A stretch of 64,000 nucleotides of DNA from Noviluteimonas sp052115395 (GCA_052115395.1 JBFRGO010000003.1), one strand, 5' to 3'; shown: positions 1-8,493, counted from the first letter of the stretch. Translations and numbers: made by a program. The notes: generated by a model not told the origin, from the sequence alone.

Positions 1-1
1 C

Positions 2-394
2 AAGGCGAAGGAAACCGGCAACGAGCAGATCATGGTCTGCGAGCGCGGCGCCAGCTTCGGCTACAACAACCTGGTCAGCGACATGCGTTCGCTGTCGGTG
101 ATGCGCGATACCAATTGCCCGGTGGTGTTCGACGCCACCCATTCGGTGCAGCTGCCCGGCGGCGCGGACGGCAAGAGCGGCGGCCAGCGCGAATTCGTGC
201 CGGTGCTCGCGCGCGCGGCGATGGCCGTGGGCATCGCCGGCATCTTCATGGAAACGCACCCCGATCCGGACAAGGCGCTCAGCGACGGCCCCAACGCGTG
301 GCCGCTGCCGAAGATGCGCGCGCTGCTCGAGACGCTGATGGAGCTCGACCGGATCACGAAGAAAAACGGATTCCTGGAAAACCAACTGACCTGA
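2..394 (+). CDS. kdsA: 3-deoxy-8-phosphooctulonate (KDO-8-P) synthase, C-terminal part
   Basis: KdsA condenses phosphoenolpyruvate with arabinose 5-phosphate to give KDO-8-phosphate, a precursor of the lipopolysaccharide inner core, in the cytoplasm. About 130 C-terminal residues of a roughly 275-residue enzyme are present; the 5' part lies outside the window. The segments VCERGASFGYNNLVSDMRSL, FDATHSVQLPG and GIFMETHPDPDKALSDG are the family's metal- and substrate-binding TIM-barrel loops. The stop codon overlaps the eno start by four bases (ATGA), so the two are probably translationally coupled, as in related genomes. The frame is open to the left edge with no sign of damage. Confidence 0.96.
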   Translation, partial: KAKETGNEQIMVCERGASFGYNNLVSDMRSLSVMRDTNCPVVFDATHSVQLPGGADGKSGGQREFVPVLARAAMAVGIAGIFMETHPDPDKALSDGPNAWPLPKMRALLETLMELDRITKKNGFLENQLT

Positions 395-1677
395 TGCCTA
401 CCATCTCGAAGATCCACGCGCGCGAAATCCTCGACAGCCGCGGCAATCCCACCCTCGAAGCGGAAGTCACGCTGGCCGACGGCAGTTTCGGCCGCGCGAT
501 GGTGCCTTCGGGCGCCTCGACCGGCACCAAGGAAGCGGTAGAGCTGCGCGACGGCGACAAGACGCGCTACCTCGGCAAGGGCGTGAAGACCGCCGTCGCC
601 AATGTCAACACGGCGATCGCCAACGCGCTGCACGGCTTCGACGGCGACCAGGCCGCGCTCGACCACCGCCTGATCGACCTGGACGGCACCGAGAACAAGG
701 GCCGCCTGGGCGCCAATGCGCTGCTCGGCGTGTCGATGGCGAACGCGCACGCAGTTGCCGCCTCGCGCAAGATGCCCTTGTGGCAGTCGCTTTCCAACGG
801 CGCGGCCGTCGAACTCCCCGTGCCGATGATGAACATCGTCAACGGTGGCGCGCATGCCGACAACAACGTCGACCTGCAGGAATTCATGGTGCTGCCCGTC
901 GGCTTCGATTCCTTCGCCGAATCGCTGCGCGCCGGCACCGAGATCTTCCACGCGCTCAAGTCGGTGCTGAAGGGCCGCGGCCTGAGCACGGCCGTCGGCG
1001 ATGAAGGTGGCTTCGCGCCGGACCTGCGTTCGAATGAGGAAGCACTGGAAACCATCCTCGAAGCGATCGGCAAGGCCGGTTATCGCGCGGGAGAAGACGT
1101 GCTGCTCGGCCTGGACGTGGCCTCCAGCGAATTCTTCGAGAACGGCAAGTACAACCTCACCGGCGAAGGCAAGCGCCTGACCTCCGAGCAGTTCGTCGAT
1201 TTCCTCGCCGGCTGGTGCGCGCAGTACCCGATCATCACGATCGAAGACGGCATGGGCGAACACGACTGGGCCGGCTGGAAGCAGCTCACCCAGCGCCTGG
1301 GCGAAAAGGTGCAGCTGGTCGGCGACGATCTGTTCGTCACCAATCCGCGCATCTTCAAGGACGGCATCGAACAGGGCGTGGCCAACGCGATCCTGATCAA
1401 GGTCAACCAGATCGGCACGCTGACCGAAACCCTGGAAGCCATCGCGATGGCCGACAAGGCGCGTTATGCGGCCATCGTTTCGCACCGTTCGGGCGAAACC
1501 GAGGACACGACGATCGCCGACATCGCGGTGGCCACCACCGCGACGCAGATCAAGACCGGCTCGCTGTGCCGCTCCGATCGCGTGGCCAAGTACAACCAGT
1601 TGCTGCGCATCGAAGAGCAGCTCGGCAATGCGGCGCGCTACGCGGGCCGCAACGCCTTCGTGTCGCTGAGGCGCTGA
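394..1677 (+). CDS. eno: Enolase
   Basis: Enolase interconverts 2-phosphoglycerate and phosphoenolpyruvate in glycolysis and gluconeogenesis and is also a degradosome partner in many proteobacteria. The product is 427 residues, the usual length. Visible hallmarks are the N-terminal KIHAREILDSRGNPTLEAEV, the acid residue in GDEGGFAPD (about residue 204), the catalytic lysine in LIKVNQIGTLTET (about 336) and SHRSGETEDT, which binds substrate. The ATG at 394 overlaps the kdsA stop codon. A longer in-frame extension back to 115 exists but lies inside kdsA and is rejected. ftsB follows after 7 bases, so kdsA-eno-ftsB-ispD-ispF-truD read as one transcription unit. Confidence 0.98.
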   Translation: MPTISKIHAREILDSRGNPTLEAEVTLADGSFGRAMVPSGASTGTKEAVELRDGDKTRYLGKGVKTAVANVNTAIANALHGFDGDQAALDHRLIDLDGTENKGRLGANALLGVSMANAHAVAASRKMPLWQSLSNGAAVELPVPMMNIVNGGAHADNNVDLQEFMVLPVGFDSFAESLRAGTEIFHALKSVLKGRGLSTAVGDEGGFAPDLRSNEEALETILEAIGKAGYRAGEDVLLGLDVASSEFFENGKYNLTGEGKRLTSEQFVDFLAGWCAQYPIITIEDGMGEHDWAGWKQLTQRLGEKVQLVGDDLFVTNPRIFKDGIEQGVANAILIKVNQIGTLTETLEAIAMADKARYAAIVSHRSGETEDTTIADIAVATTATQIKTGSLCRSDRVAKYNQLLRIEEQLGNAARYAGRNAFVSLRR

Positions 1678-1684
1678 GGCCGCG

Positions 1685-2053
1685 ATGCGCGTCGGCGGCA
1701 CCTCGCGTGTGATCCTGGCGCTCATCGTGCTGCTGTCGGTGTTGCTTGCGTGGCTGCAGTACAAGCTGTGGTTCGGGCAGGGCGGCGCCGGCCAGGTGCA
1801 GGCGCTGTCGGCGCAGGTCGAACACCAGGCGCGCGACAACACGGGGCTTCGCCAGCGCAACGGCGAGGTCGCGGCGGAAGTCGAGGATCTGAAATCGGGC
1901 GAGGCCGCGGTGGAAGAGCGCGCGCGCAGCGAGCTGGGCATGATCAAGCCGGGCGAAACCTTCTATCGCGTGGTGGAACCGACCGCGGCGACGAGCGCAC
2001 CCGCTGCGCCGGCGGTCGGCGATCCGCCCGAGCAAGACGAGGGCGGGCAATGA
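1685..2053 (+). CDS. ftsB: Cell division protein FtsB
   Basis: FtsB is a small bitopic inner-membrane protein that forms the FtsQ-FtsB-FtsL divisome subcomplex and helps activate septal peptidoglycan synthesis. This 122-residue product has a short cytoplasmic N terminus, one membrane helix (about residues 8-24, rich in I, L and V), a heptad-patterned coiled coil (about 32-75) and the conserved ERARSELGMIKPGETFYRVV block. The C-terminal tail, about 20 residues rich in Ala and Pro, is longer than in E. coli. Its position between eno and ispD matches the usual gammaproteobacterial order. The ispD start overlaps its stop codon. Confidence 0.93.
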   Translation: MRVGGTSRVILALIVLLSVLLAWLQYKLWFGQGGAGQVQALSAQVEHQARDNTGLRQRNGEVAAEVEDLKSGEAAVEERARSELGMIKPGETFYRVVEPTAATSAPAAPAVGDPPEQDEGGQ

Positions 2054-2763
2054 TCTGGGCCATCGTGCCCGCCGCCGGGCGCGGCTCGCGTTACGGTGGC
2101 GCAGTTCCCAAGCAATACCTCGACATCGCGGGCGTACCGCTGATCGCCTATTCGATCAGCGCGGTGCTCTCGCATCCGTCGGTCGGCGGCGCGATGGTGG
2201 TGTTGTCCGAAGACGATGCGTCGTGGCCGGGCTGGACGGAAATCGACGGCAAGCCGGTGCGCACCTGCATCGGTGGCGCGGAGCGTTGTGATTCGGTCCT
2301 CGCGGGCCTTGCGGCATTGCCCGACGACGTGCGTCCCGATGATTTCGTGCTCGTGCACGATGCCGCGCGCCCACACCTGCGTGCGTCGGACCTCGAACGC
2401 CTGCTCGATCTCGGCCGCGGCGACCCGGTCGGCGCGATCCTCGCCGCGCCCGTGCGCGACACGCTCAAGCGCGCGGGCAACGACGGCGGCATCGATTCGA
2501 CACAATCGCGCGACCATCTGTGGCGTGCATTGACGCCGCAGTTGTTCCGCCGCCTGCAACTCACGCGCGCGCTCGAAGCGGCGCGCAACGCAGGCGTGGT
2601 GGTCACCGACGAATCGATGGCGATGGAACGCCAGGGCCATCGGCCGTTGCTGGTCGAAGGCAGCGACGACAATTTGAAAGTCACCACGCCGGCGGATTTG
2701 CCGCTCGCCGAATTCCTCCTGCGCCTGGCGCGCGAACGTCGCATCCCCGGGGCCACACCATGA
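2050..2763 (+). CDS. ispD: 2-C-methyl-D-erythritol 4-phosphate cytidylyltransferase
   Basis: IspD activates methylerythritol 4-phosphate with CTP in the non-mevalonate isoprenoid pathway. The 237-residue product shows the nucleotide-binding start IVPAAGRGSRYGG followed by PKQYLDIAG, the metal-site motif VLVHDAARP and the C-terminal EGSDDNLKVTTPADL. The ATG at 2050 overlaps the ftsB stop by four bases, and its own stop overlaps the ispF start in the same way. This gives stoichiometric coupling of two consecutive pathway enzymes. A longer upstream reading frame back to 1750 lies inside ftsB and is ignored. Confidence 0.97.
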   Translation: MIWAIVPAAGRGSRYGGAVPKQYLDIAGVPLIAYSISAVLSHPSVGGAMVVLSEDDASWPGWTEIDGKPVRTCIGGAERCDSVLAGLAALPDDVRPDDFVLVHDAARPHLRASDLERLLDLGRGDPVGAILAAPVRDTLKRAGNDGGIDSTQSRDHLWRALTPQLFRRLQLTRALEAARNAGVVVTDESMAMERQGHRPLLVEGSDDNLKVTTPADLPLAEFLLRLARERRIPGATP

Positions 2764-3239
2764 ACGTCCGCATCGGCAGCGGGTTCGACGTCCACGCATT
2801 CGGCCCGGGCGATCATTTGACGCTCGGCGGCGTGCGTGTACCGCACGATCGCGGCGTGATCGCGCATTCCGACGGCGACGTCGTGCTGCACGCGCTGTGC
2901 GACGCGATGCTCGGCGCGATGGCGCTGGGCGACATCGGCAAGCACTTCCCGCCGAGCGACGCGCGCTGGAAGGACGCCGACAGCCGTCTGTTCATTCGCC
3001 ATTGCCGCGCGTTGCTGGCCGAGCATCGTTGGTCGCTCGGCAACGCCGATATCACCGTGATCTGCGAGCGCCCGCGCATCGGCCCGCATGCCGGCGCGAT
3101 GCGCGGCCTGATCGCCGCCGACCTCGGCGTGGCGGTCGATGCGATTTCGATCAAGGCCACGACCACCGAGACGCTCGGCTTCACCGGCCGCGGGGAAGGC
3201 ATCGCCGCGCAGGCGGTGTGCCTGCTCGTGCGCGAGTGA
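2760..3239 (+). CDS. ispF: 2-C-methyl-D-erythritol 2,4-cyclodiphosphate synthase
   Basis: IspF cyclises CDP-methylerythritol 2-phosphate with release of CMP, two steps after IspD in isoprenoid biosynthesis; it works as a trimer with zinc at each active site. The product is 159 residues, typical for the family. The zinc ligands are visible as FDVH (Asp10, His12) and in the AHSDGDVVLHALCDA segment (His44). The C-terminal block SIKATTTETLGFTGRGEGI is the family signature. The ATG at 2760 overlaps the ispD stop, and the GTG start of truD overlaps its stop, so the gene sits inside a tightly coupled run. Confidence 0.97.
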   Translation: MNVRIGSGFDVHAFGPGDHLTLGGVRVPHDRGVIAHSDGDVVLHALCDAMLGAMALGDIGKHFPPSDARWKDADSRLFIRHCRALLAEHRWSLGNADITVICERPRIGPHAGAMRGLIAADLGVAVDAISIKATTTETLGFTGRGEGIAAQAVCLLVRE

Positions 3240-4246
3240 GCGTGCATGCTTTCGGCGCGCCCGTGCTGCGGGCGCGGATGCGCGCGACGCCGGAGGATTT
3301 CCGCGTCGACGAACTCGATGGCTTCGAAGCGAGCGGTGCGGGCGAACACCTGCTGCTGACGATCCAAAAGCGCGGCATGAACACGGCCTTCGCCGCCAAA
3401 CGCCTGGCGCAATGGGCCGGCATCGCCGAAATGGGCGTGAGCTACGCCGGCTTGAAGGATCGCCACGCGGTGACCACGCAGCGTTTCAGCGTGCACTTGC
3501 CGAAGAAGGTCGCGCCGGACCTGGCCGCGCTCGAATCCGACGACATGCAGGTGCTGCATTCGACCTGGCATTCGCGCAAGTTGCCGCGTGGTGCGCTGGC
3601 GGGAAACCGTTTCGTGCTGACGCTGCGCGACGTGCAGGGCGAACACGCCGCGATCGAAGACCGCCTGCGTGCGATCCAGGCACGTGGCGTACCGAATTTC
3701 TTCGGCGAACAACGCTTCGGCCGCGAAGGCGACAACGTGGCGCAGGCCTTGCAGATGTTCGAAGGCCGCCGCGTGAAGCGGGAACAACGCACGCTGTTGT
3801 TGTCGGCCGCGCGCTCGGCGCTGTTCAATCGCGTGCTGGAGCGGCGCGTGGGCGAGGACACCTGGGATCGCGGGATCGACGGCGATGTCTGGATGCTCGA
3901 GGGTTCGCGCAGTGTGTTCGGGCCCGAGCCATTCGACGATGCGCTGTCTGCGCGCTTGGCGAGTTTCGACATCCATCCCACGGGTCCGTTGTGGGGCGAG
4001 GGCGACTTGCGCACGACGGGTGCGGCGCGTGCGCTGGAAGAAGCGGCGTTGGATGATGCCGAATCACGCGCCGTGCGTGCCGGGCTCGAAGGGGCGCGTT
4101 TGAAACAGGAACGTCGCGCGTTGCGCCTTCGGCCGCAGACGATGGCCTGGGAATGGCCGGCGCACGATGCCCTGCAACTGACCTTCGAATTGCCGCCGGG
4201 CAGTTACGCGACGACGGTGTTGGGGCAGGTCGGCGAGATCAGCTAA
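3236..4246 (+). CDS. truD: tRNA pseudouridine(13) synthase TruD
   Basis: TruD converts U13 of tRNA-Glu to pseudouridine. The 336-residue product carries the catalytic aspartate in YAGLKDRHAVTTQRF (about residue 75) and the family blocks QKRGMNTAFAAKRLAQWAGI and GVPNFFGEQRFGREGDN. The GTG at 3236 is chosen because it overlaps the ispF stop (GTGA) and gives the conserved N terminus; the next in-frame ATG would remove conserved residues. The gene ends tail to tail with the Smr gene, the two stop codons overlapping by four bases, and closes the isoprenoid/cell-division operon. Confidence 0.95.
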   Translation: MSVHAFGAPVLRARMRATPEDFRVDELDGFEASGAGEHLLLTIQKRGMNTAFAAKRLAQWAGIAEMGVSYAGLKDRHAVTTQRFSVHLPKKVAPDLAALESDDMQVLHSTWHSRKLPRGALAGNRFVLTLRDVQGEHAAIEDRLRAIQARGVPNFFGEQRFGREGDNVAQALQMFEGRRVKREQRTLLLSAARSALFNRVLERRVGEDTWDRGIDGDVWMLEGSRSVFGPEPFDDALSARLASFDIHPTGPLWGEGDLRTTGAARALEEAALDDAESRAVRAGLEGARLKQERRALRLRPQTMAWEWPAHDALQLTFELPPGSYATTVLGQVGEIS

Positions 4247-4800
4247 CGCTTCGGCGCCAGCAACACCAGCACCGCGCCGGTGCCGCCCTGGTTCGTCGGT
4301 GCCGAGGCGAAGGCCAGCACTTCCGCGCGATGGCGCAGCATCCGGTCGACGAGGTTCTTCAGCGGCGGCGTCTTGCTGTCGCTGTTCAGGCCTTTGCCGT
4401 GGATGATCTTCACGCACCCCAGGCCATGTTGCCGCGCATGCACGAGGAACTCGCGCAGCATCGCTTCGGCGTGTCTGGCGTCGGTCCAGTGCAGGTCCAG
4501 TTCTTCCTGCGCCGCGTATTCCCCGCGACGCAAGCGCTGCAGGGTGCGCGGCGGGACCGATTCGCGCCGATACGACAGGGCATCGCCCGCTTCGAGCGCA
4601 TCGGCGGACATCGCGCGGCGGAATTCGCTCAAGGCCTGCGCTTCGTCACGCGCGGCCATGCGCGCGGCCGGGCGCGGGCGCGGCCTGGAGGGCGGGGTGG
4701 GTTGCGCGGGCAATTCGCGCACCGGGCCGATTGCGTCGCGGAACAGCGCGGCGTCGTCGACCGGTTCTGGCGGCGGCGGGGGATGCGACTTGCGGACCAT
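4243..4800 (-). CDS. Smr-domain protein (SmrA/MutS2 C-terminal-like nuclease)
   Basis: Smr domains are nicking endonucleases or RNases; stand-alone versions such as E. coli SmrA and SmrB act on DNA or on collided-ribosome mRNA. This 185-residue protein has a Pro/Arg-rich N-terminal half (about residues 1-95) without clear fold and a C-terminal Smr domain containing ELDLHWTDARHAEAMLREFL, KIIHGKGLNSDSKTPPLKNL and the closing GGTGAVLVLL strand. The LDLH and HGKG motifs are the expected functional residues. It is convergent with truD and divergent from surE, only 59 bases from the surE start. Whether it acts as SmrA or SmrB cannot be decided from sequence alone. Confidence 0.9.
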   Translation of the reverse strand: MVRKSHPPPPPEPVDDAALFRDAIGPVRELPAQPTPPSRPRPRPAARMAARDEAQALSEFRRAMSADALEAGDALSYRRESVPPRTLQRLRRGEYAAQEELDLHWTDARHAEAMLREFLVHARQHGLGCVKIIHGKGLNSDSKTPPLKNLVDRMLRHRAEVLAFASAPTNQGGTGAVLVLLAPKR

Positions 4801-4859
4801 GCCGCAAGCCTACTTCAGTCATCGGCTATGATGCGGTGGACGCCGGAAGGACAACTGCT

Positions 4860-5642
4860 TTGCGCGTATTGGTCAGCAACGACGATGGTGTCGACGCCCC
4901 CGGCATCCGGATCCTCGCCCAGGGGCTGCGCGATGCGGGGCATGCCGTCACCGTGGTCGCGCCCGATCGCGACCGCAGCGGCGCCAGCAATTCCCTCACC
5001 CTCGACGGCCCCGTGCGCGTGGTCGCGATGGAGGACGGTCGCTTCAAGGTGTACGGCACGCCGACCGACTGCGTGCACGTGGCCATCACCGGCATGCTCG
5101 ACGAAGAACCCGACCTGGTCGTCTCCGGCATCAACACCTCGGCGAACATGGGCGACGACGTCATCTATTCGGGCACCGTTGCCGCCGCGATGGAAGGCCG
5201 CTTCCTCGGCCTGCCGGCGGTCGCGATGTCGCTCGCATCCTCCGACCACGACGGCCGCCATTACGCGACCGCCGCGCGCGCCGCGGTGGAGATCATCGCG
5301 CGCCTGAAGGTCGATCCGCTGCCGGCGGACACGATCCTCAACGTGAACGTGCCCGACATCGCGTGGGAAGACGTGCGCGGTTTCGAAGTCACGCGCCTGG
5401 GCAACCGCCATCGCGCCGAACCATGCGTGCCGCAAAAGGATCCGCGCGGCCGCACGTGGTGGTGGATCGGCGCGGCCGGCCCCGAACAGGACGCCGGCCC
5501 CGGCACCGATTTCCACGCCGTGCGCACCGGGCATATCTCCATCACGCCGATCCACGTCGACCTCACGCGCTACCAGGCGCTCGAACAGGTCGCGAGCTGG
5601 GTCGGCGGTTTGGCCGCCGCGTTGCAGGAGGATCGCAAGTGA
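4860..5642 (+). CDS. surE: 5'/3'-nucleotidase SurE
   Basis: SurE is a metal-dependent nucleoside monophosphate and exopolyphosphate phosphatase linked to stress survival. The 260-residue product begins with RVLVSNDDGVDAPG, whose Asp8 and Asp9 bind the metal; DRSGASNSLTL and VSGINTSANMGDDVIYSGT supply the remaining ligands. A TTG start at 4860 is chosen: a strong GGAAGGA Shine-Dalgarno at 4845-4851 lies 8 bases upstream and the protein then starts exactly at the conserved strand. No in-frame ATG fits. The stop overlaps the GTG start of pcm, the classical surE-pcm pair. Confidence 0.95.
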   Translation: MRVLVSNDDGVDAPGIRILAQGLRDAGHAVTVVAPDRDRSGASNSLTLDGPVRVVAMEDGRFKVYGTPTDCVHVAITGMLDEEPDLVVSGINTSANMGDDVIYSGTVAAAMEGRFLGLPAVAMSLASSDHDGRHYATAARAAVEIIARLKVDPLPADTILNVNVPDIAWEDVRGFEVTRLGNRHRAEPCVPQKDPRGRTWWWIGAAGPEQDAGPGTDFHAVRTGHISITPIHVDLTRYQALEQVASWVGGLAAALQEDRK

Positions 5643-6334
5643 CCGCGCGCATCCGCCTGCAACCCGAAGCGATCGGCATGGGCATGACCTCGCAGCGCGT
5701 GCGCGATCGGCTGATCGAACGCCTGCAGGCCACCGGCATTTCCGACGACCGCGTGCTCAACGCGATCCGCGCGGTGCCGCGCCATCTGTTCGTCGATGAA
5801 GCACTCGCCACGCGCGCCTACGAAGACACCGCGCTGCCGATCGGCCACGGGCAGACGATTTCGCAGCCGTGGGTGGTCGCGAAGATGACGGAGACGCTGC
5901 TCGAAGCGCCGCGCCCCGCCGGTTCGCCGCCGATGCGGGTGCTGGAGATCGGCACCGGTTCGGGCTACCAGGCCGCGATCCTCGCCGCGCTGGGCCTGGA
6001 AGTCTTCACCGTCGAACGCATCGGCGAATTGCTGCGCACCGCGCGCAAGCGCTTCCGTTCGCTCGGCTTCAACATCCGCAGCAAGCACGACGACGGCCGC
6101 ATCGGCTGGCCGGAACTCGCGCCGTTCGACGCGATCATCGTCACCGCTGCCGCGCCTGCGCTGGTCGATGCGCTCACTTCGCAGCTCGCGCCGGGCGGCA
6201 CGCTCGTGTGCCCCGTCGGCGGCAGCAGCGGTCAAACGCTGATCCGCCTGCGCAAGGATGAAGCCGGCATCGTCGACGAAGCGCAGCTCGCGCCCGTCGT
6301 GTTCGTGCCGTTGTTGCCAGGGATGGTGGACTGA
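5639..6334 (+). CDS. pcm: Protein-L-isoaspartate O-methyltransferase
   Basis: Pcm methylates isoaspartyl residues in aged proteins to start their repair, using S-adenosylmethionine in the cytoplasm. The product is 231 residues. It contains the family motif GHGQTISQPWVVAKM, the SAM-binding VLEIGTGSGYQAAILA and the acidic FDAIIVTAAAP strand. The GTG at 5639 overlaps the surE stop and is preceded by AGGAGG at 5626-5631 with 7-base spacing; this is the best ribosome-binding site in the cluster. A second, shorter paralog lies at 39594-40253. This copy is the orthodox one because it sits in the surE-pcm-nlpD context. Confidence 0.96.
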   Translation: MTARIRLQPEAIGMGMTSQRVRDRLIERLQATGISDDRVLNAIRAVPRHLFVDEALATRAYEDTALPIGHGQTISQPWVVAKMTETLLEAPRPAGSPPMRVLEIGTGSGYQAAILAALGLEVFTVERIGELLRTARKRFRSLGFNIRSKHDDGRIGWPELAPFDAIIVTAAAPALVDALTSQLAPGGTLVCPVGGSSGQTLIRLRKDEAGIVDEAQLAPVVFVPLLPGMVD

Positions 6335-6337
6335 CGC

Positions 6338-6952
6338 ATGAAGTTGTTCGGACCGCTCTACGAACGCACGATCGCGCTCGCGCGCCACAAGCGCGCGACG
6401 ACATGGCTGGCCGTGTTGAGTTTCTTCGAAGCGATCATCTTCCCGATCATGCCGGAGGTGATGCTGCTGCCGATGTGCGTGGCGGCGCCGCGGCGCGGGT
6501 TCTGGTTCGCGGCCGTGAGCCTGGCCGGTTCGATGGTCGGCGCGGTGATCGGCTATTACCTCGGGCATTACGCGTTCGAAGCGCTCAAGCCCATGTTCGC
6601 CGCACTCGGGATGTTGCACGGCATCGAGTCGGGCATCGCCTTGATCCAGGCGAAGATGATCCAGTCGCCTTGGGCGGTGTTCTGGATGCTCGTGCTCGCC
6701 GGTTTCTCGCCGATCCCGATGAAGGTGTTCACCTGGTCCTCGGGCGTGGTCGGCGTGCCGATGCTGCCTTACCTTGCGAGCATGTTCGTCGGCCGCGGCA
6801 AGCGCGTGTTCCTGTTGGCGCTGCTCATCCGCCTGGGCGGCGAGCGTGCCGAACGCATCCTGCACAAGTACATCGAGCCCATCGGTTGGGTCGCGCTGGT
6901 GTTGCTCGCGGCCGTGGTCGGTTTCGTGGTGTGGAAGGCGCGCGGCGGATGA
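6338..6952 (+). CDS. YqaA family (DedA-like) inner-membrane protein
   Basis: YqaA proteins belong to the SNARE-associated/DedA-VTT superfamily, whose better-known members flip or transport lipids; the role of this branch is not established. The 204-residue product has about four to five hydrophobic segments (near residues 20-40, 47-75, 105-135, 137-155 and 180-200) with the motifs FFEAIIFPIMPEV, GSMVGAVIGYYLG and LAGFSPIPMKVFTWSSG, which form the re-entrant-loop signature. It starts 3 bases after pcm, and the nlpD start overlaps its stop, placing it within the surE-pcm-nlpD operon. That context suggests an envelope function, but this is inference. Confidence 0.9.
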   Translation: MKLFGPLYERTIALARHKRATTWLAVLSFFEAIIFPIMPEVMLLPMCVAAPRRGFWFAAVSLAGSMVGAVIGYYLGHYAFEALKPMFAALGMLHGIESGIALIQAKMIQSPWAVFWMLVLAGFSPIPMKVFTWSSGVVGVPMLPYLASMFVGRGKRVFLLALLIRLGGERAERILHKYIEPIGWVALVLLAAVVGFVVWKARGG

Positions 6953-7719
6953 ATCCTTCGATCCTTCGAGTCGGCATCGCTGCGGCCTGCGCACTCGCGC
7001 TGTCGGCCTGCGGCAGCAGCACCGTGTATCGCACGAAGGCGCCCGCGTCGCCGGCGCCGCGTGTTTCGACGCCCAAGCCGGGCAAGACGGTCGTCGTGAA
7101 CAAGGGCGACACGATGTACGGCATCGCGTTCCGCAACGGCATCGACGTGCGCGATCTCGCGGCATGGAACGGCATCGGCGCGCCTTACACGATCTATCCG
7201 GGGCAGCATCTGCGCCTGTTCCCGAAGGGGTCGACGTCGGTCGCCACGACGACGCCTTCGCGCCCGACGTCGCCGCAAACGACTTCGCCGAAACCCGTCA
7301 CGCAGCCCGCACCGCGTCCCGTGCCGCCGCCCGCGCCCGTGGCGAGTCCGATCGCGTGGACGTGGCCGGCGAACGGCACGATCCTCAACAGCTATGTCGC
7401 AGGCGAACCGACCAAGCAGGGCATCGACATCGCCGGCAACGCCGGCGACCCCGTGCGCGCGGCAGGCGATGGCGTCGTCGTGTATTCGGGCGCAGGGCTG
7501 GTCGGTTACGGCGAGCTGATCATCGTCAAGCACAACGACGCGTGGCTCTCGGCCTACGGGCACAACCGCAAGCGCCTGGTCAACGAAGGCCAACTGGTGA
7601 AGGCGGGGCAGCAGATCGCGGAAATGGGCCGCACGGGCGCGGCGCGCGAGATGGTGCACTTCGAGATTCGTTACAACGGCAAACCGGTGGATCCGCAGAC
7701 GTATCTGCCGAAGCGGTAA
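6949..7719 (+). CDS. nlpD: LysM / LytM (M23) domain lipoprotein, NlpD-type murein hydrolase activator
   Basis: NlpD-type proteins are outer-membrane lipoproteins that activate N-acetylmuramoyl-L-alanine amidases during septum splitting. The 256-residue product has a signal peptide ending in the lipobox LSAC (Cys17), a LysM domain (about residues 45-90, NKGDTMYGIAFRNGIDVRDL), a Pro/Thr/Ser linker (about 92-135) and a C-terminal M23 fold (about 138-256). The zinc ligands of active M23 enzymes are degenerate: the usual HxGxD is QGIDIA, and only MVHFEIR keeps part of the HxH motif. It is therefore likely an activator rather than an enzyme. No rpoS follows. Confidence 0.9.
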   Translation: MNPSILRVGIAAACALALSACGSSTVYRTKAPASPAPRVSTPKPGKTVVVNKGDTMYGIAFRNGIDVRDLAAWNGIGAPYTIYPGQHLRLFPKGSTSVATTTPSRPTSPQTTSPKPVTQPAPRPVPPPAPVASPIAWTWPANGTILNSYVAGEPTKQGIDIAGNAGDPVRAAGDGVVVYSGAGLVGYGELIIVKHNDAWLSAYGHNRKRLVNEGQLVKAGQQIAEMGRTGAAREMVHFEIRYNGKPVDPQTYLPKR

Positions 7720-7722
7720 ATC

Positions 7723-8097
7723 TCAACGCGGGAACATGAACCCCGCGACCACCCGCCGCCCTTCGCCCGCCAACACGCTGTAGGTGCGCGCGACCGCGGC
7801 GTTGTCCATCACTTCCAGGCCGATGCCCTGCGACAGGCAGGCGTGCATCACCAGCGCCGGGGGAAACACCTGGCGCGGGCCGGTGCCCAGCAGGATCAAT
7901 TCGGGTTGCAACGCGAACAGCGGTGCGAGATCGCCCGGTTCCATCGCCTTGGCGTCGGTGACCGGCCAGTCTTCGACCAGCGCCTCGGGGGCGATCACGA
8001 AGCTGGCGATGATTTCGCGTTCGTTGACCAGCGCGTGGCGGCCATCGGCGCCGCGCAGGTACCAGGTGTAATCGGGGCGTTCGAGGTTCAGCTGCAT
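7723..8097 (-). CDS. Mth938-like domain (DUF498) protein
   Basis: This is a 124-residue Mth938/NDUFAF3-like fold protein. The family is widespread and small, with no proven bacterial biochemical role; the eukaryotic relative assists complex I assembly. Family features are the N-terminal DYTWYLRGADG, FVIAPEALVEDW, LILLGTGPRQVFPP and the final GRRVVAGFMFP block. The ATG at 8097 gives the usual length; a much longer open frame continues upstream through yhbY but is only a shadow. The gene lies 17 bases downstream of yhbY on the same strand and ends 3 bases from the convergent nlpD, so yhbY and this gene probably form a short operon. Confidence 0.85.
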   Translation of the reverse strand: MQLNLERPDYTWYLRGADGRHALVNEREIIASFVIAPEALVEDWPVTDAKAMEPGDLAPLFALQPELILLGTGPRQVFPPALVMHACLSQGIGLEVMDNAAVARTYSVLAGEGRRVVAGFMFPR

Positions 8098-8114
8098 GGT
8101 GCGCGAACCGGGTG

Positions 8115-8426
8115 TCAGCCGCGCGGCAGCACGATCTGCCGCTTGTCCTTGCTCGGGCGATACAGGACGGCGGTGTGGCCGATGCGCTGCACCAGTGCCG
8201 CGCCGGCGCGCTGCGCCAGGTCCTGGATCATCGCGTCGCGGGCTTCCCGGTCTTCGGCGGCCACCTTCACCTTGATCAGCTCGTGCTGCTCCAGGGCGTT
8301 GACGACTTCGGTCACCAGGGCGTCGGTGATGCCCTTGCCCCCGACCTGGAGCATGGCATTGAGCTCGTGCGCCTGGCCACGGAGGAAACGGGTCTGCGCG
8401 CTGGTCAACTGAACTGCGGACGGCAT
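8115..8426 (-). CDS. yhbY: YhbY family RNA-binding protein (CRM domain)
   Basis: YhbY is a single CRM-domain protein that associates with pre-50S ribosomal particles. The 103-residue product has the characteristic LTSAQTRFLRGQAHELNAML start, a VGGKGITD loop (the GxxG RNA-binding motif of CRM domains) and KVKVAAEDREARDAMIQDLA. Size and motif order match the family. It is transcribed divergently from rlmE with 67 bases between the starts; the yhbY/rlmE divergence is the normal gammaproteobacterial arrangement and ties both genes to 50S maturation. Confidence 0.94.
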   Translation of the reverse strand: MPSAVQLTSAQTRFLRGQAHELNAMLQVGGKGITDALVTEVVNALEQHELIKVKVAAEDREARDAMIQDLAQRAGAALVQRIGHTAVLYRPSKDKRQIVLPRG

Positions 8427-8493
8427 TGGACAATCGCGGGGGCTGAACGGGGGAGGGGCAGGGTATCATGGCCACCCAGAGGACCCCCCGCGC

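Noticed and set aside
8426..8469. TTGGAC and TATCAT as a promoter between yhbY and rlmE
   Set aside because: They are 32 bases apart, far from the normal 16-18 spacing.
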